Of a DNA stretch of 64,000 nt, positions 18,443 to 26,974 are shown piece after piece. Under the pieces are notes generated by a model. The model was given only the letters and a program-made list of their open reading frames with translations. It was not told the origin of the DNA and did not search any database. Positions within the stretch are counted from its first letter, which is position 1; the number at the start of each line of letters is the position of its first letter. The stretch is from assembly GCF_016919165.1 (NCBI RefSeq), contig NZ_JAFFPS010000039.1, forward strand, positions 1 to 64,000, given 5' to 3'. Source of the DNA: Leptospira chreensis (lineage in GTDB: Bacteria; Spirochaetota; Leptospiria; Leptospirales; Leptospiraceae). Made by a program: the position numbers and the translations under genes.

Positions 18443-19804
18443 GTGATCCGTTTTTATTCATTCCTATTTTTTTTATTTTTATCCATTTTGCCAATTCTAA
18501 AGATTTGGCCGGATCCGGTGGAGTTTTATGACTTACCCAAGTTAGTTGGTGAAAAATCATATGAGTTAAAATTAAAAGAAATGGAGATCGAACGTAAAAA
18601 AGTCGATATCGACTCAAGAAATTTACGTTACCTACCTTCTGTCAATTTAGAACATTCTCCTTTTTTTGAATCATTACGAGGGGATGGTTATAACAGAAAG
18701 GGTTGGAATACCTCTTTAAATCTCAATTGGAATTTTCAAGACCAGGGAAATACCGTTCTTACCAATATGATCATGGAATTGGAATATGAACGTTTGTTAT
18801 TGGAATACCGCGCCCTCTATCAAAAGGAATTATTTGACCAAGCGTTTCAATATGCTGAAACTTTAAAACTGTTAGCATTTTATGATTATGATTTTTCCAA
18901 TGAATCTGATGCAGACAAACAGTTCCAAACTGTCCAAAAGCTGTATAAACAAGGTATTGAATCTTATTTAGTAACACAGAACTCTAAAGTAGATTATTTC
19001 TTTTACAAATACAATGTGATCAAATCTAGACTAGACCAACAAAAAAGTCAGTCCATATTCCGAAGGAAGTTTTTACTGAAGGATGTTGCTTTAAAACAAA
19101 TTCCGGAACGTGAATACAAAATTCTTCCTTTAGAATCTACTTTATCCGAATATGAAAAAAATCTAACCGATTTGAATTTTGATATTATCCTTACTGTCAA
19201 TCAAGTTAAGATATTAGAAATTCAAAAGATGGTAAGGTTCAATGAACTTTGGGTTCCTGATTTTTTTGTGAATGTTTATAATCAGTCCAGTCGAGAATCC
19301 TATTCAGGTCTTAGTGGAACATGGGCAAACTCCATGGAAGTTTACGATTATAGTCGCAACGATTTTAGTCGGTATGCAAGGTCTTCTGATGCGGATTTTA
19401 ATGTGGGTGGGAATTTTGGATTCCGGTTTCCTTTGTTCAATCGTTGGTTATCCAAAAACGAATTTGATAAATCTAAAATTGAAATCAAATTGGCAAAATC
19501 GCAATCACAGTTTTTACGTGAGAACACTGGTTTGTATCTCTTTGAACTCATCCAACAACATAACAATCTAGTGGAATTGTATGATATTTCGCGTGAGAGT
19601 AAACGGATTGCCGAAGAAAACTATCAAATTATGGAAAAAGCATACAAAACAGGATCAGCATCCGTTATTGAATTGCAAACGGTTGATAGGCGACTCCGTG
19701 ATGTGATGCGAAACGAAATTCAAAATCGATATGATCTCATTCAACTGAGGCTTCAAATTGGTCTTCTTTTAGGGGACACGATGAAGTTCTTAAATAATAA
19801 CTAA
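18443..19804 (+). CDS. TolC-like outer-membrane efflux protein
   Basis: 453 residues from a GTG start. An N-terminal hydrophobic signal (FYSFLFFLFLSILP) is followed by long alpha-helical stretches with two internally similar halves, each ending in a short beta-rich segment, as in the outer-membrane efflux (TolC) family; the C-terminal helix AYKTGSASVIELQTVDRRL is a recognisable family signature. It supplies the outer-membrane duct for the ABC-HlyD-ABC machine encoded just upstream (eight-base gap). Its stop overlaps tail-to-tail by four bases with the opposite-strand lipoprotein gene. Overall similarity to well-known members looks low, but context makes the call firm. Confidence 0.85.
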   Translation: MIRFYSFLFFLFLSILPILKIWPDPVEFYDLPKLVGEKSYELKLKEMEIERKKVDIDSRNLRYLPSVNLEHSPFFESLRGDGYNRKGWNTSLNLNWNFQDQGNTVLTNMIMELEYERLLLEYRALYQKELFDQAFQYAETLKLLAFYDYDFSNESDADKQFQTVQKLYKQGIESYLVTQNSKVDYFFYKYNVIKSRLDQQKSQSIFRRKFLLKDVALKQIPEREYKILPLESTLSEYEKNLTDLNFDIILTVNQVKILEIQKMVRFNELWVPDFFVNVYNQSSRESYSGLSGTWANSMEVYDYSRNDFSRYARSSDADFNVGGNFGFRFPLFNRWLSKNEFDKSKIEIKLAKSQSQFLRENTGLYLFELIQQHNNLVELYDISRESKRIAEENYQIMEKAYKTGSASVIELQTVDRRLRDVMRNEIQNRYDLIQLRLQIGLLLGDTMKFLNNN

Positions 19805-20163
19805 AGATCAGTTGGACGAATTTGGTTTTGTTCGGGATTTGTTTCTCCAATTCCACATTTTTCTTTTTTCCATTGGCTAAGAATTTCGTCTGACTTAACC
19901 TTATTCTTATAATGAATGTATGGAGTTGTGAGAATTGGTAAAAGGAAAATGGGAGAAAAGGCCGAATTGAGAATGGAAAGAACCACAACAAGGCCCAGTG
20001 TCAATGAGTTTTCATCGAACACTTCTGTGACTTGGCGTTTGGTTTGGTAATAATAAGCCAAACAATCTTCTGTATGATTTGCCGGTTGGAAAGGAATACT
20101 CACACAACCGACAAAACTAAAAAGATTTAGAATTACAATGAATCGGATAAATTTTGAATGCAT
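19801..20163 (-). CDS. Small putative lipoprotein with hydrophobic hairpin
   Basis: 120 residues. The N-terminus IRFIVILNLFSFVGC fits a lipobox (Cys20), then a short soluble stretch, a strongly hydrophobic region (about 54-85, SILNSAFSPIFLLPILTTPY) that could span or dip into a membrane, and a charged tail. I do not recognise a family. The start overlaps the end of the upstream gene by 31 bases; ATG at 20163 is the only Met placing the lipobox correctly and has TAAGA upstream. It is probably co-transcribed with the lipoprotein at 20133-20708. Confidence 0.6.
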   Translation of the reverse strand: MHSKFIRFIVILNLFSFVGCVSIPFQPANHTEDCLAYYYQTKRQVTEVFDENSLTLGLVVVLSILNSAFSPIFLLPILTTPYIHYKNKVKSDEILSQWKKEKCGIGETNPEQNQIRPTDL

Positions 20164-20708
20164 GTTCTTACAGCTTCTAAGTTTGTTTCTTCAATCATTC
20201 GTTGGAAGTTTCGCACTCTAAAAAAACCATATAAAAATTCGGATGTGTTTCCTTTTTTAGAAATAGTCTCTTCTTTCACGAAGGTTTTGTTTTTATACAG
20301 TTTGTATTTGAAATCAACCGTATATTCAGCCAATCTATATTGGATGGGCCAAATCATTGTGGCCGGCCACAATGCAGGAAAAGTAAACCACCAATTATAT
20401 CTATCTTCATAATAGGATTTCATTTCAATATCAATGGTATAAAAATCAGAGGTTGTTTTCGGATCGAGTTCCGTATCTACATTGGAAAACAAACCGGAGG
20501 AAGTTAGGTGGCCTTTGAATGCCATTCTCCATGCATCCGTATACACTCCGCGATCAGCGGAAAGGATTTCAAATTTGCCAATCACCAAAGGAAGGTTTGT
20601 CTGTGTTCGGTTTGTATTCCCATTTGGGGAAGGGGGTGGCACTTGACGTAAATCGACAGAGCACTGGAGGAAAAAGAGGATTAGTAGATAATAAGAGAAG
20701 GGTCTCAT
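20133..20708 (-). CDS. Putative lipoprotein of unknown function
   Basis: 191 residues with a signal ending in LILFFLQC (Cys16) followed by a Pro/Asn/Thr-rich linker, typical of Leptospira surface lipoproteins. The body contains a hydrophobic Trp-rich segment (WWFTFPALWPATMIWP, about 105-120), then beta-rich sequence ending in a helix. I do not recognise a domain, though the pattern (variable-stress lipoprotein with a mid-sequence hydrophobic anchor) resembles LPS-assembly LptE-like or curli-CsgG-like accessory lipoproteins only vaguely. It overlaps the downstream small lipoprotein gene, suggesting a two-gene unit. Confidence 0.65.
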   Translation of the reverse strand: MRPFSYYLLILFFLQCSVDLRQVPPPSPNGNTNRTQTNLPLVIGKFEILSADRGVYTDAWRMAFKGHLTSSGLFSNVDTELDPKTTSDFYTIDIEMKSYYEDRYNWWFTFPALWPATMIWPIQYRLAEYTVDFKYKLYKNKTFVKEETISKKGNTSEFLYGFFRVRNFQRMIEETNLEAVRTCIQNLSDSL

Positions 20709-20749
20709 CTTTTAGGTGTTCACTCTAAGTAGTTTTGTAAAGGGATCAA

Positions 20750-22048
20750 TCAATTTTCTTTCTGTTTATAAATTTGAATGTGGTTTTCTATCTCTCTTTC
20801 CCAAATATATCCCTTGGGAAGGACTGCGGGTAGAGATTCTGTCCGGAATTGATAAAAAACAAAATAATCTGCTGAATACTCATGGTTTGGCAAAAATAAT
20901 TGAACTTGGCTTCGATTGGAAAGGTACTGCGGTACATTCGAAACTACTGATTTCCCAGCAACTAACGAATGAAGAGTGGTTACATCCTTTGTGGAAACAC
21001 TAGGGTTCATATATTCTTTTCGATAAGAATAGGATTTGGAGAGAGGGCCAAACCAAATAAAGAGAAAAAGAGAAATACAGAGGGTTATGCAGCCAAACAA
21101 CCATTTGTTTTTTTCTTGGAATCTATCTAAACTTTCTATAAAACTAAGAAAGAGAATGGGGACTGTGATGAAACTATGATGAGTGAAGGGGGTTTTATTC
21201 ACCTCATACGAAGAAAATAAGGAATAACAAAGATAAGGAACCAAACAAAGTATGAGTTTGTTTCTAAATGATAAAAATAAAAAAGGTAGGTTTAGAAATA
21301 GAAAAAGATAAGGAAAGAGATGTAAGTTTTGCAATGCGGCGATGGGGTTTTGGTACCTTTCCCAGTGGGCAGGAGTTTGTATGTCTAGAGAAGGATTTCG
21401 AAACGCACTCAGGAGAAAGATACAAAAGATAAAATAAATAAACGATATGATTCCGATGGAGAGGCTTTCTTTTTTCCCTGACCTCCATTCCACCAAGGAA
21501 AATACAATCAATGCCAAAGCAGTTTCTTCTTTGACAAACAAGCAGAGGAAAAAAAACAAAATCCAATAAGGGGACTTTTGTTTCCAAAAGTAATAGAATA
21601 GGAAGAATAAAGGAATCCAAAGGACTTCCGGATGGAAATCAAAAATTTGAATCCAATAAATTGGTAAAAAAAGACCATATAACAAAGGATACGTCCATTG
21701 ATGAAAAAGATCTTTTTTATAAAGTGGTAGGATTAGGATGGGTGCACTTAGCACAAGGGCTTGGAAGATTAGAAAACTTTCTACAAAAGGAAAAACCCGG
21801 TACAACAAAGATAAAGGATAAATGTACCAATTGATATGATCGGCGAAGTAGTGGTGTTCTGTCCCATCAATTCCGAGTGATGTGACTGCCTTTGCGTTGT
21901 GGACTAAATTATAAAATAAATTTTCAAAGAGACCAAGATCCACTCCTGCTCCGATATGTTGGTAACGAAAGATCGCTCTTTCTGATAAAAAATAAAAGAC
22001 CACCACCCAAAGAAAAATGGATGGGAGATGATACCGAAACTGTTTCAT
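20750..22048 (-). CDS. DUF2079-type polytopic membrane protein
   Basis: 432 residues with about ten predicted membrane helices. The N-terminal segment with GAGVDLGLFENLFYNL, HYFADH and a loop of aromatic residues after the first helix matches the DUF2079 family of GT-C-like membrane proteins, in which acidic residues in the first long periplasmic loop are conserved. Probable membrane glycosyltransferase-like role in envelope assembly; substrate unknown. Two bases separate it from the FAD oxidoreductase gene upstream, so it lies at the end of a minus-strand operon. Confidence 0.75.
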   Translation of the reverse strand: MKQFRYHLPSIFLWVVVFYFLSERAIFRYQHIGAGVDLGLFENLFYNLVHNAKAVTSLGIDGTEHHYFADHINWYIYPLSLLYRVFPFVESFLIFQALVLSAPILILPLYKKDLFHQWTYPLLYGLFLPIYWIQIFDFHPEVLWIPLFFLFYYFWKQKSPYWILFFFLCLFVKEETALALIVFSLVEWRSGKKESLSIGIISFIYFIFCIFLLSAFRNPSLDIQTPAHWERYQNPIAALQNLHLFPYLFLFLNLPFLFLSFRNKLILCLVPYLCYSLFSSYEVNKTPFTHHSFITVPILFLSFIESLDRFQEKNKWLFGCITLCISLFLFIWFGPLSKSYSYRKEYMNPSVSTKDVTTLHSLVAGKSVVSNVPQYLSNRSQVQLFLPNHEYSADYFVFYQFRTESLPAVLPKGYIWEREIENHIQIYKQKEN

Positions 22049-22050
22049 CC

Positions 22051-23613
22051 CTATTTTGTAAAACTACCGGTGAGGGCTGCTTCTGCACATTTCATTCCAT
22101 CAATCGCTGCCGATACAATTCCTCCCGCATAACCCGCACCTTCACCACAGGGATACAATCCTTTGATGCGAATGTGTTCTAATGTATCGGGATTTCTAGG
22201 AACTTGGATGGGAGAAGAAGTCCGTGTTTCTGGCGCATGGATGATGGCTTCGTTTGTGAAGTATCCTTTCATGGAAGAATCAAATTCCTGGAATCCTTTT
22301 TTTAAAGAGTCAGCAATCAGCGGAGGTAATAATTCGGAAAGGGAAACAGAGACAAGGCCTGGTGTATAAGAAGTTTTAGGAAGGTCGGTGGAGATTTGGT
22401 TCTTTGTAAAGTCTACCATTCGTTGGGCTGGAGCTTTTTGTGTTCCCCCATTCATTTGAAAGGCTTTTTGTTCAATCTCTGATTGGTATTTGAGAGCAGA
22501 GAACACTCCGTACGACTCGAAGGGTTTGAAATCGTCAAATCGTAGTTCTACGACAATACCTGAATTGGCGGTGGGGCGCGAACGTTCTGCACTAGACCAA
22601 CCATTGGTCACAACTTCACCCGGTTTGGTGGCACAAGGAGCAATCACTCCCCCAGGACACATACAAAAACTATACACCCCTCTCCCGTTGATTTGTTTGA
22701 CAAGTGAGTATTCAGAGGCAGGTAAGAGTGGATTTTTAACATCACAATGGTATTGGATGGAATCAATCAAACTCTGTGGATGTTCCACTCGTACACCTAT
22801 GGCTAGAGGTTTGGTTTGGATTTCGATTCCCTTTTCATGGAGAAGTTCGAACATTTCGCGTCCAGAGTGGCCTGTAGCGATGATGACATTTTTTGCCATC
22901 CACTTGTTGCCGGATGCGGAACTCACTCCAACAATGGAATTTCCTGAAAGAATCAAATCGGTGATTCGTGTTTGAAAATGAATTTCCCCACCGGAAGAAA
23001 GAATACACTCTCTAATATTTTGAATGATATGAGGGAGTTTGTTCGTTCCAATATGAGGATGTGCATCGACTAGTATTTGTTTGGTGGCACCAAAAGAAAC
23101 CAAATACTCTAAAACTTTACGAATGTTTCCTCTTTTTTTGGACCTGGTATAAAGTTTTCCATCCGAATAAGTACCGGCTCCTCCTTCCCCAAAACAATAA
23201 TTGGAATCTTCGTTTACGATATGATGGACATTGATTCCGCGAAGGTCTTCGATACGGTCTTTTACATTTTTTCCCCGTTCCAAGATAATCGGCTTTTTTC
23301 CTAGTTCTAATACACGTAAGGCGGCAAACAATCCAGCAGGTCCAGCTCCAATGATAATTACTGGTTCTGCTAAATGGACATTTGGAAAATCAGGAACTGT
23401 ATATTCTAGGGGAATAAAATCTTCGTTTACATATACATCCAATCGTAATTGGAAAACAATATTTCTTTGTCTTGCATCAATGGAACGCGAAGTGCATTCA
23501 ATATGTTTGATGGATGGTTTTGGGATTTTATTTTGTTTGGAAACAAATTGTAAGAGATGGTCTGGGTTTGAGGCAATCTCTGGAGTCACTCTGACATTTA
23601 ATTCTAGTTTCAC
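22051..23613 (-). CDS. NAD(P)/FAD-dependent oxidoreductase (HI0933/YtfN-like FAD protein)
   Basis: 520 residues. A roughly 90-residue N-terminal alpha/beta domain precedes the FAD dinucleotide-binding motif GAGPAGLFAALRVLE (about 102-116) and the ERGK loop. The stretch FGEGGAGTYSDGKLYTR is characteristic of a conserved family of uncharacterised FAD-dependent dehydrogenases found widely in bacteria, and the C-terminal YPCGEGAGYAGGI closes the FAD site. Substrate is unknown. It is 19 bases downstream of chrA and two bases upstream of the DUF2079 gene. Cytosolic, no signal peptide. Confidence 0.85.
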   Translation of the reverse strand: MKLELNVRVTPEIASNPDHLLQFVSKQNKIPKPSIKHIECTSRSIDARQRNIVFQLRLDVYVNEDFIPLEYTVPDFPNVHLAEPVIIIGAGPAGLFAALRVLELGKKPIILERGKNVKDRIEDLRGINVHHIVNEDSNYCFGEGGAGTYSDGKLYTRSKKRGNIRKVLEYLVSFGATKQILVDAHPHIGTNKLPHIIQNIRECILSSGGEIHFQTRITDLILSGNSIVGVSSASGNKWMAKNVIIATGHSGREMFELLHEKGIEIQTKPLAIGVRVEHPQSLIDSIQYHCDVKNPLLPASEYSLVKQINGRGVYSFCMCPGGVIAPCATKPGEVVTNGWSSAERSRPTANSGIVVELRFDDFKPFESYGVFSALKYQSEIEQKAFQMNGGTQKAPAQRMVDFTKNQISTDLPKTSYTPGLVSVSLSELLPPLIADSLKKGFQEFDSSMKGYFTNEAIIHAPETRTSSPIQVPRNPDTLEHIRIKGLYPCGEGAGYAGGIVSAAIDGMKCAEAALTGSFTK

Positions 23614-23632
23614 TGGAGATTTTTTTCCTAGG

Positions 23633-24811
23633 TTAGAAGTTCAAACAAAATCCAAAAAAAGCACATACGGCTACAATGCTCCAGGAAGGAAGCTTCCAAA
23701 ACATAAGTAAAATAAAGCACAGTGCAAATACAACAAAATCATATCGATTGAAGATGGCTTCTGTCCAAACCGGGGAATACAAAGCAGAAATGAGTAAACC
23801 TACAACAACTGCATTGATACCAGCCATCGATTGTTTTAACCAAGTTTCTTTTCGAAATCGTTCCCAAATCGGGAGGATTCCAATGATGAGTAGATAAGCA
23901 GGTAAAAAAGCAGCAACCAAACAAAAGATCCCACCCCAAATTCCATGCGGTGTCGTTTTCAAAACGGTTCCAAGATAAGCAGTGAAAGTAAAGAGTGGGC
24001 CAGGGATTGCCTGAGCGGCTCCATAACCTACCATAAATATTTGATTGGATACAAGACCCGTGGTCACTACTTCTTCTTTAAGTAGAGGGAGCACAACATG
24101 CCCACCTCCAAACACGAGGGAACCTACACGAAAAAAACTATCAAATAGGCGAATCGATTGGTTTTGAAATAAGTTTGCTAGAAGAGGAAGAACAAATAAA
24201 ATCAGAAAAAAAATACCGAGAAGCGTATAGGAATAGGCAGTTGAAATTTTAAATCCAGTGGGGGAATGAGGAAGGTTATCTGCTTTTTTTAAAAAGAGAA
24301 ATCCAAAGATCCCACCGAGAAAAATAGGAAGTAGTTGTCCTAAGGTTCCACCAATCCCTATGGATATGGTTAATGCAATCGCTGCGAGACTGATCCTTTC
24401 TTTATCCGGACAAAGTTTAACACCCATAGACCAAACCGCATGGGCAACTACCACCACTGCGGCAATTTTAAATCCATGTAAGACACCTTGGTTCCAAAAC
24501 TCAGGATAAAGTCCCACACCAAGTCCAAAAAAAATCATTAGAAGAGCAGAAGGAAGTGTGAACGCAAACCAAGCAAGGATTCCTCCTGGAATTCCTCCAC
24601 GAATTTGTCCAATAGCGATTCCCACTTGGCTACTGGCAGGACCAGGTAAAAATTGTGAAAGAGCAACTAAGTCTGCATAGGTGGAAGAGGAGATCCATTT
24701 TTTCTTTTCTACAAATTCATTTTGGAAGTATCCCAAATGAGCCACAGGTCCACCAAAGGAAGTACATCCTAAAATAAAAAAAGTTTTAAATAGATCTATG
24801 TATAAATTCAT
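23633..24811 (-). CDS. chrA: Chromate transporter (ChrA family, two-domain)
   Basis: 392 residues and about ten membrane helices in two homologous halves, the long-chain form of the CHR family. The N-terminal half has GCTSFGGPVAHLGYF and SQFLPGPASSQVG, and the second has SLVFGGGHVVLPLL and AIPGPLFTF, the paired GG(P/H) and PGP motifs of chromate ion transporters. It is predicted to export chromate (or a related oxyanion) across the inner membrane. Its ATG overlaps the stop of the upstream PaiB-like gene by four bases. Confidence 0.92.
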   Translation of the reverse strand: MNLYIDLFKTFFILGCTSFGGPVAHLGYFQNEFVEKKKWISSSTYADLVALSQFLPGPASSQVGIAIGQIRGGIPGGILAWFAFTLPSALLMIFFGLGVGLYPEFWNQGVLHGFKIAAVVVVAHAVWSMGVKLCPDKERISLAAIALTISIGIGGTLGQLLPIFLGGIFGFLFLKKADNLPHSPTGFKISTAYSYTLLGIFFLILFVLPLLANLFQNQSIRLFDSFFRVGSLVFGGGHVVLPLLKEEVVTTGLVSNQIFMVGYGAAQAIPGPLFTFTAYLGTVLKTTPHGIWGGIFCLVAAFLPAYLLIIGILPIWERFRKETWLKQSMAGINAVVVGLLISALYSPVWTEAIFNRYDFVVFALCFILLMFWKLPSWSIVAVCAFFGFCLNF

Positions 24812-25413
24812 TTCATAAGTCTGTCTTTCATCAATTTGGAAATGGCCTTTTCATTTTCGCCAGGTAATAATTCCAATTCCGAAATTACTTTTTTCTTTCG
24901 TTCTTCGGAATGATTTTGACTTAGTTTTTCTTTTCCTTCGATAGAAGTGATTTTGATTTCAAAAGGAACAATTCCTTTTTTTAAACCTTCAATGTAGTGG
25001 CTGTCTACTTGATCTATTTTGTAATTTGAATCTTTAGATTCAAACCTGTTGACGAGAGCTTGTAAACTTTGATGGATTTGGCTTGCGTCTTCCACAGGTT
25101 TTAGAATTCCTTTTACATGTACCGCGGTAAAATTCCAAGTGGGAACCGCACGGTCTGTTTCATACCAAGAAGGAGAGATATAACAATGAGGACCGGAAAA
25201 AATACAAAGGACTTCTTTTTCCAAACTTTCTTTTTGTGGGTTTGGTTTTGCAAAATGGCCAATTAACGATTGTTTGTCTTTGGAAAGGAGCAGAGGTAAA
25301 TGTGTCGCACTTAAGTTTCCTTGGCTTTCAGATACCAATAAAGAAAATGGATTTTCTTCAATACATCGGTAAATGAATTCCGTTTCCATCTTAAAATATT
25401 CGGGAATGTACAC
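24808..25413 (-). CDS. PaiB-like FMN-binding protein
   Basis: 201 residues with a GTG start. The N-terminus MYIPEYF, the ATHLPLLL strand and YISPSWYE, VPTWNF(T)AVH motifs match the PaiB / FMN-binding split-barrel family, often annotated as a negative transcriptional regulator of sporulation and protease genes in Bacillus but more likely a flavin-binding enzyme in other bacteria. The position between a GNAT acetyltransferase and chrA mirrors PaiA-PaiB gene pairs, where PaiA is a GNAT polyamine acetyltransferase, which supports the family call. Role in this organism is unknown. Confidence 0.85.
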   Translation of the reverse strand: MYIPEYFKMETEFIYRCIEENPFSLLVSESQGNLSATHLPLLLSKDKQSLIGHFAKPNPQKESLEKEVLCIFSGPHCYISPSWYETDRAVPTWNFTAVHVKGILKPVEDASQIHQSLQALVNRFESKDSNYKIDQVDSHYIEGLKKGIVPFEIKITSIEGKEKLSQNHSEERKKKVISELELLPGENEKAISKLMKDRLMK

Positions 25414-25438
25414 AGTGACTTACTCCTTTAAAATTACT

Positions 25439-25888
25439 TTAAACAGATTTCCAAAAGTAACTTAAAAATTCTGTTTCTTGTTCAAAACCTTCCTGTGCAT
25501 ACAAAGCACGGGCTTCTTTGTTATGTGTAGAAGTGGAAAGCTCTAAACCTTTGCCGGAATTTGTTTTGGTAAAGGACTTTGCTTCGACAATTAATTGTTT
25601 GGCGATTCCTTGTTTGCGAAATTCCTTTTTGACAAATAGATCGTTTAGGATGTAGGATCTTTGCATAGAGATGGATGAGAATACTGGGTATAGTTGAGTG
25701 AAACCTGCGATCTCTCCCGATTTTGGATCTTCAGCCAAAAAGATAATGGATTGTCCATGTTCTGCCCTATCTTGAAGATATCGTGCAGCGCCTGTTAGAT
25801 TTGAACTCTGTCCGTAGAATTGTCTATATTCGTCGAATATCCCAGAGAGTTTGGAAATGTCTTTGTAGTTAGCTTGTCTAATTTTCAT
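25439..25888 (-). CDS. GNAT-family N-acetyltransferase
   Basis: 149 residues, a single GNAT domain. The acetyl-CoA pyrophosphate-binding loop is the motif RKQGIAKQL (R/Q-x-x-G-x-A, about 104-112), preceded by the beta-4 strand YILNDLFV and followed by LSTSTHNKEARALYAQEGF, the typical C-terminal helix and strand. The acceptor is unknown. It overlaps the membrane-protein gene upstream by eleven bases and is followed by the PaiB-like gene after 25 bases, recalling the paiA-paiB pair. Confidence 0.88.
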   Translation of the reverse strand: MKIRQANYKDISKLSGIFDEYRQFYGQSSNLTGAARYLQDRAEHGQSIIFLAEDPKSGEIAGFTQLYPVFSSISMQRSYILNDLFVKKEFRKQGIAKQLIVEAKSFTKTNSGKGLELSTSTHNKEARALYAQEGFEQETEFLSYFWKSV

Positions 25889-26285
25889 ATTTTGGTACCA
25901 ATGAGAAACAAATTGCCGATAAAAATGCTGTTACCGGTGTAGCCAGTAAAGTTTCTAAATTGGTAATGGCAACTAGATTCCCAAGAGTATTGAGTAAAAA
26001 TATAATTCCAATGAAACCAAACAGAAGTCGGATCCAAATAGGCACCAAACCTTGGTTTATGTATCTTAAATATTGAATGCTCGACCATAAAAAAAATCCG
26101 GTGACAACGAGGGAAACCGTTTCCATCAAATACATTTCTTCCACGCTACTGAGTCTTCCTCCCCAAAGGTATTGGTAAGGGATGAGTTGGAAGAGGGCGA
26201 CCACATGAAAGATCATTGTGAGAGAAAACAAAACGGTTAAAATTCTACTGGCGATGGTTCTGGTTTTTTTGGATGGGTTCCACAT
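25878..26285 (-). CDS. Four-helix membrane protein of unknown function
   Basis: 135 residues with four hydrophobic segments (about 14-33, 52-68, 80-100 and 108-130) and short polar loops, an integral inner-membrane protein. No family motif is recognised; the overall shape is that of DoxX or DUF-type small membrane proteins. The ATG at 26285 directly follows the stop of the DinB-like gene and its 3' end overlaps the acetyltransferase gene, so it belongs to the same minus-strand operon. Confidence 0.65.
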   Translation of the reverse strand: MWNPSKKTRTIASRILTVLFSLTMIFHVVALFQLIPYQYLWGGRLSSVEEMYLMETVSLVVTGFFLWSSIQYLRYINQGLVPIWIRLLFGFIGIIFLLNTLGNLVAITNLETLLATPVTAFLSAICFSLVPKYEN

Positions 26286-26286
26286 A

Positions 26287-26784
26287 TTATTTTCCTAAAG
26301 TTTGAAGGTAATAGACAAAATCAATTTCTGGAGACTTGCCACCTAGCAATGTGATGGCGGCTGTGATCTGGCCCCTATGGTGGGTGCGATGGTTAAAGTT
26401 ATGTTGCACTACATCACTAAATATGAGTTCTGCTTCAAACCCACGCATGGTTTTGTAACGAAAGAGAGTGGGCCAAATGGAATCATCCAAACCCTTAAGC
26501 CAGGTATTCCATAGTTCTAAAGATTCGATCATCCGCAATTTTAATGTTTGGCGGTCTGTTTCTATTTCTTCGGCAAGAGAAGCCGGCACATAAATCTCAC
26601 CCACTAGTCTAGAATACCAAACCTTTTCTACAACTAAGAGGTGGTTCAAAGTTCCGTGAATGGATTTAAAAAACAAACCCAAATCCTTTTTGTAATTTTC
26701 CTCAAGGATCTCTTCCAGTGATTCATACAAAAGTTTTGTAGCCCAAATATGATAAGCATTGTTTCGTAAGAAAAAATCTTTCAT
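26287..26784 (-). CDS. DinB-family protein
   Basis: 165 residues forming a predicted four-helix bundle. The three metal-ligand histidines of DinB/YfiT proteins are visible: HGTLNHLL (near residue 43) and the pair in NHRTHHRGQ (near 137-142), with the family-typical VEKVWYSRL and GQITAAITLLGG segments. Members are thiol-dependent S-transferases or damage-inducible enzymes; this one cannot be assigned more precisely. It is the first gene of the run 26784 to 20750, whose members are spaced by fewer than 30 bases. Confidence 0.85.
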   Translation of the reverse strand: MKDFFLRNNAYHIWATKLLYESLEEILEENYKKDLGLFFKSIHGTLNHLLVVEKVWYSRLVGEIYVPASLAEEIETDRQTLKLRMIESLELWNTWLKGLDDSIWPTLFRYKTMRGFEAELIFSDVVQHNFNHRTHHRGQITAAITLLGGKSPEIDFVYYLQTLGK

Positions 26785-26878
26785 ACAGAATGGTTTTTAT
26801 TGCTACGAATGGAAATCAATGACTAAAATTGGGGCGCCTCGAAATTGTTAGATGAGATGGATCCGATCCATACACGAC

Positions 26879-26938
26879 CGCGCCCTACGTTCCAATCTTT
26901 CCCTACGGGAAAGGATTTCCTCTGCGGTCGCTGGCGCG
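26879..26938. repeat. Dispersed palindromic intergenic repeat, copy A
   Basis: Located in the gap 26785-26974. Outer arms CGCGCC (26879-26884) and GGCGCG (26933-26938) enclose an inner hairpin AATCTTTCCC-tac-GGGAAAGGATT (26894-26917). Read on the minus strand the core GAGGAAATCCTTTCCC...GGAAAGATTGGAACG matches copies B, C and D. GC content is clearly above the surroundings. Not coding. Confidence 0.75.
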
Positions 26939-26974
26939 AGGGTTTTATTTTAGATTCTGAATCGATTCCCATTT

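Noticed and set aside
22490..22975. 161-residue + strand frame inside the FAD oxidoreductase
   Set aside because: Antisense to conserved FAD-protein sequence; no supporting ribosome site.
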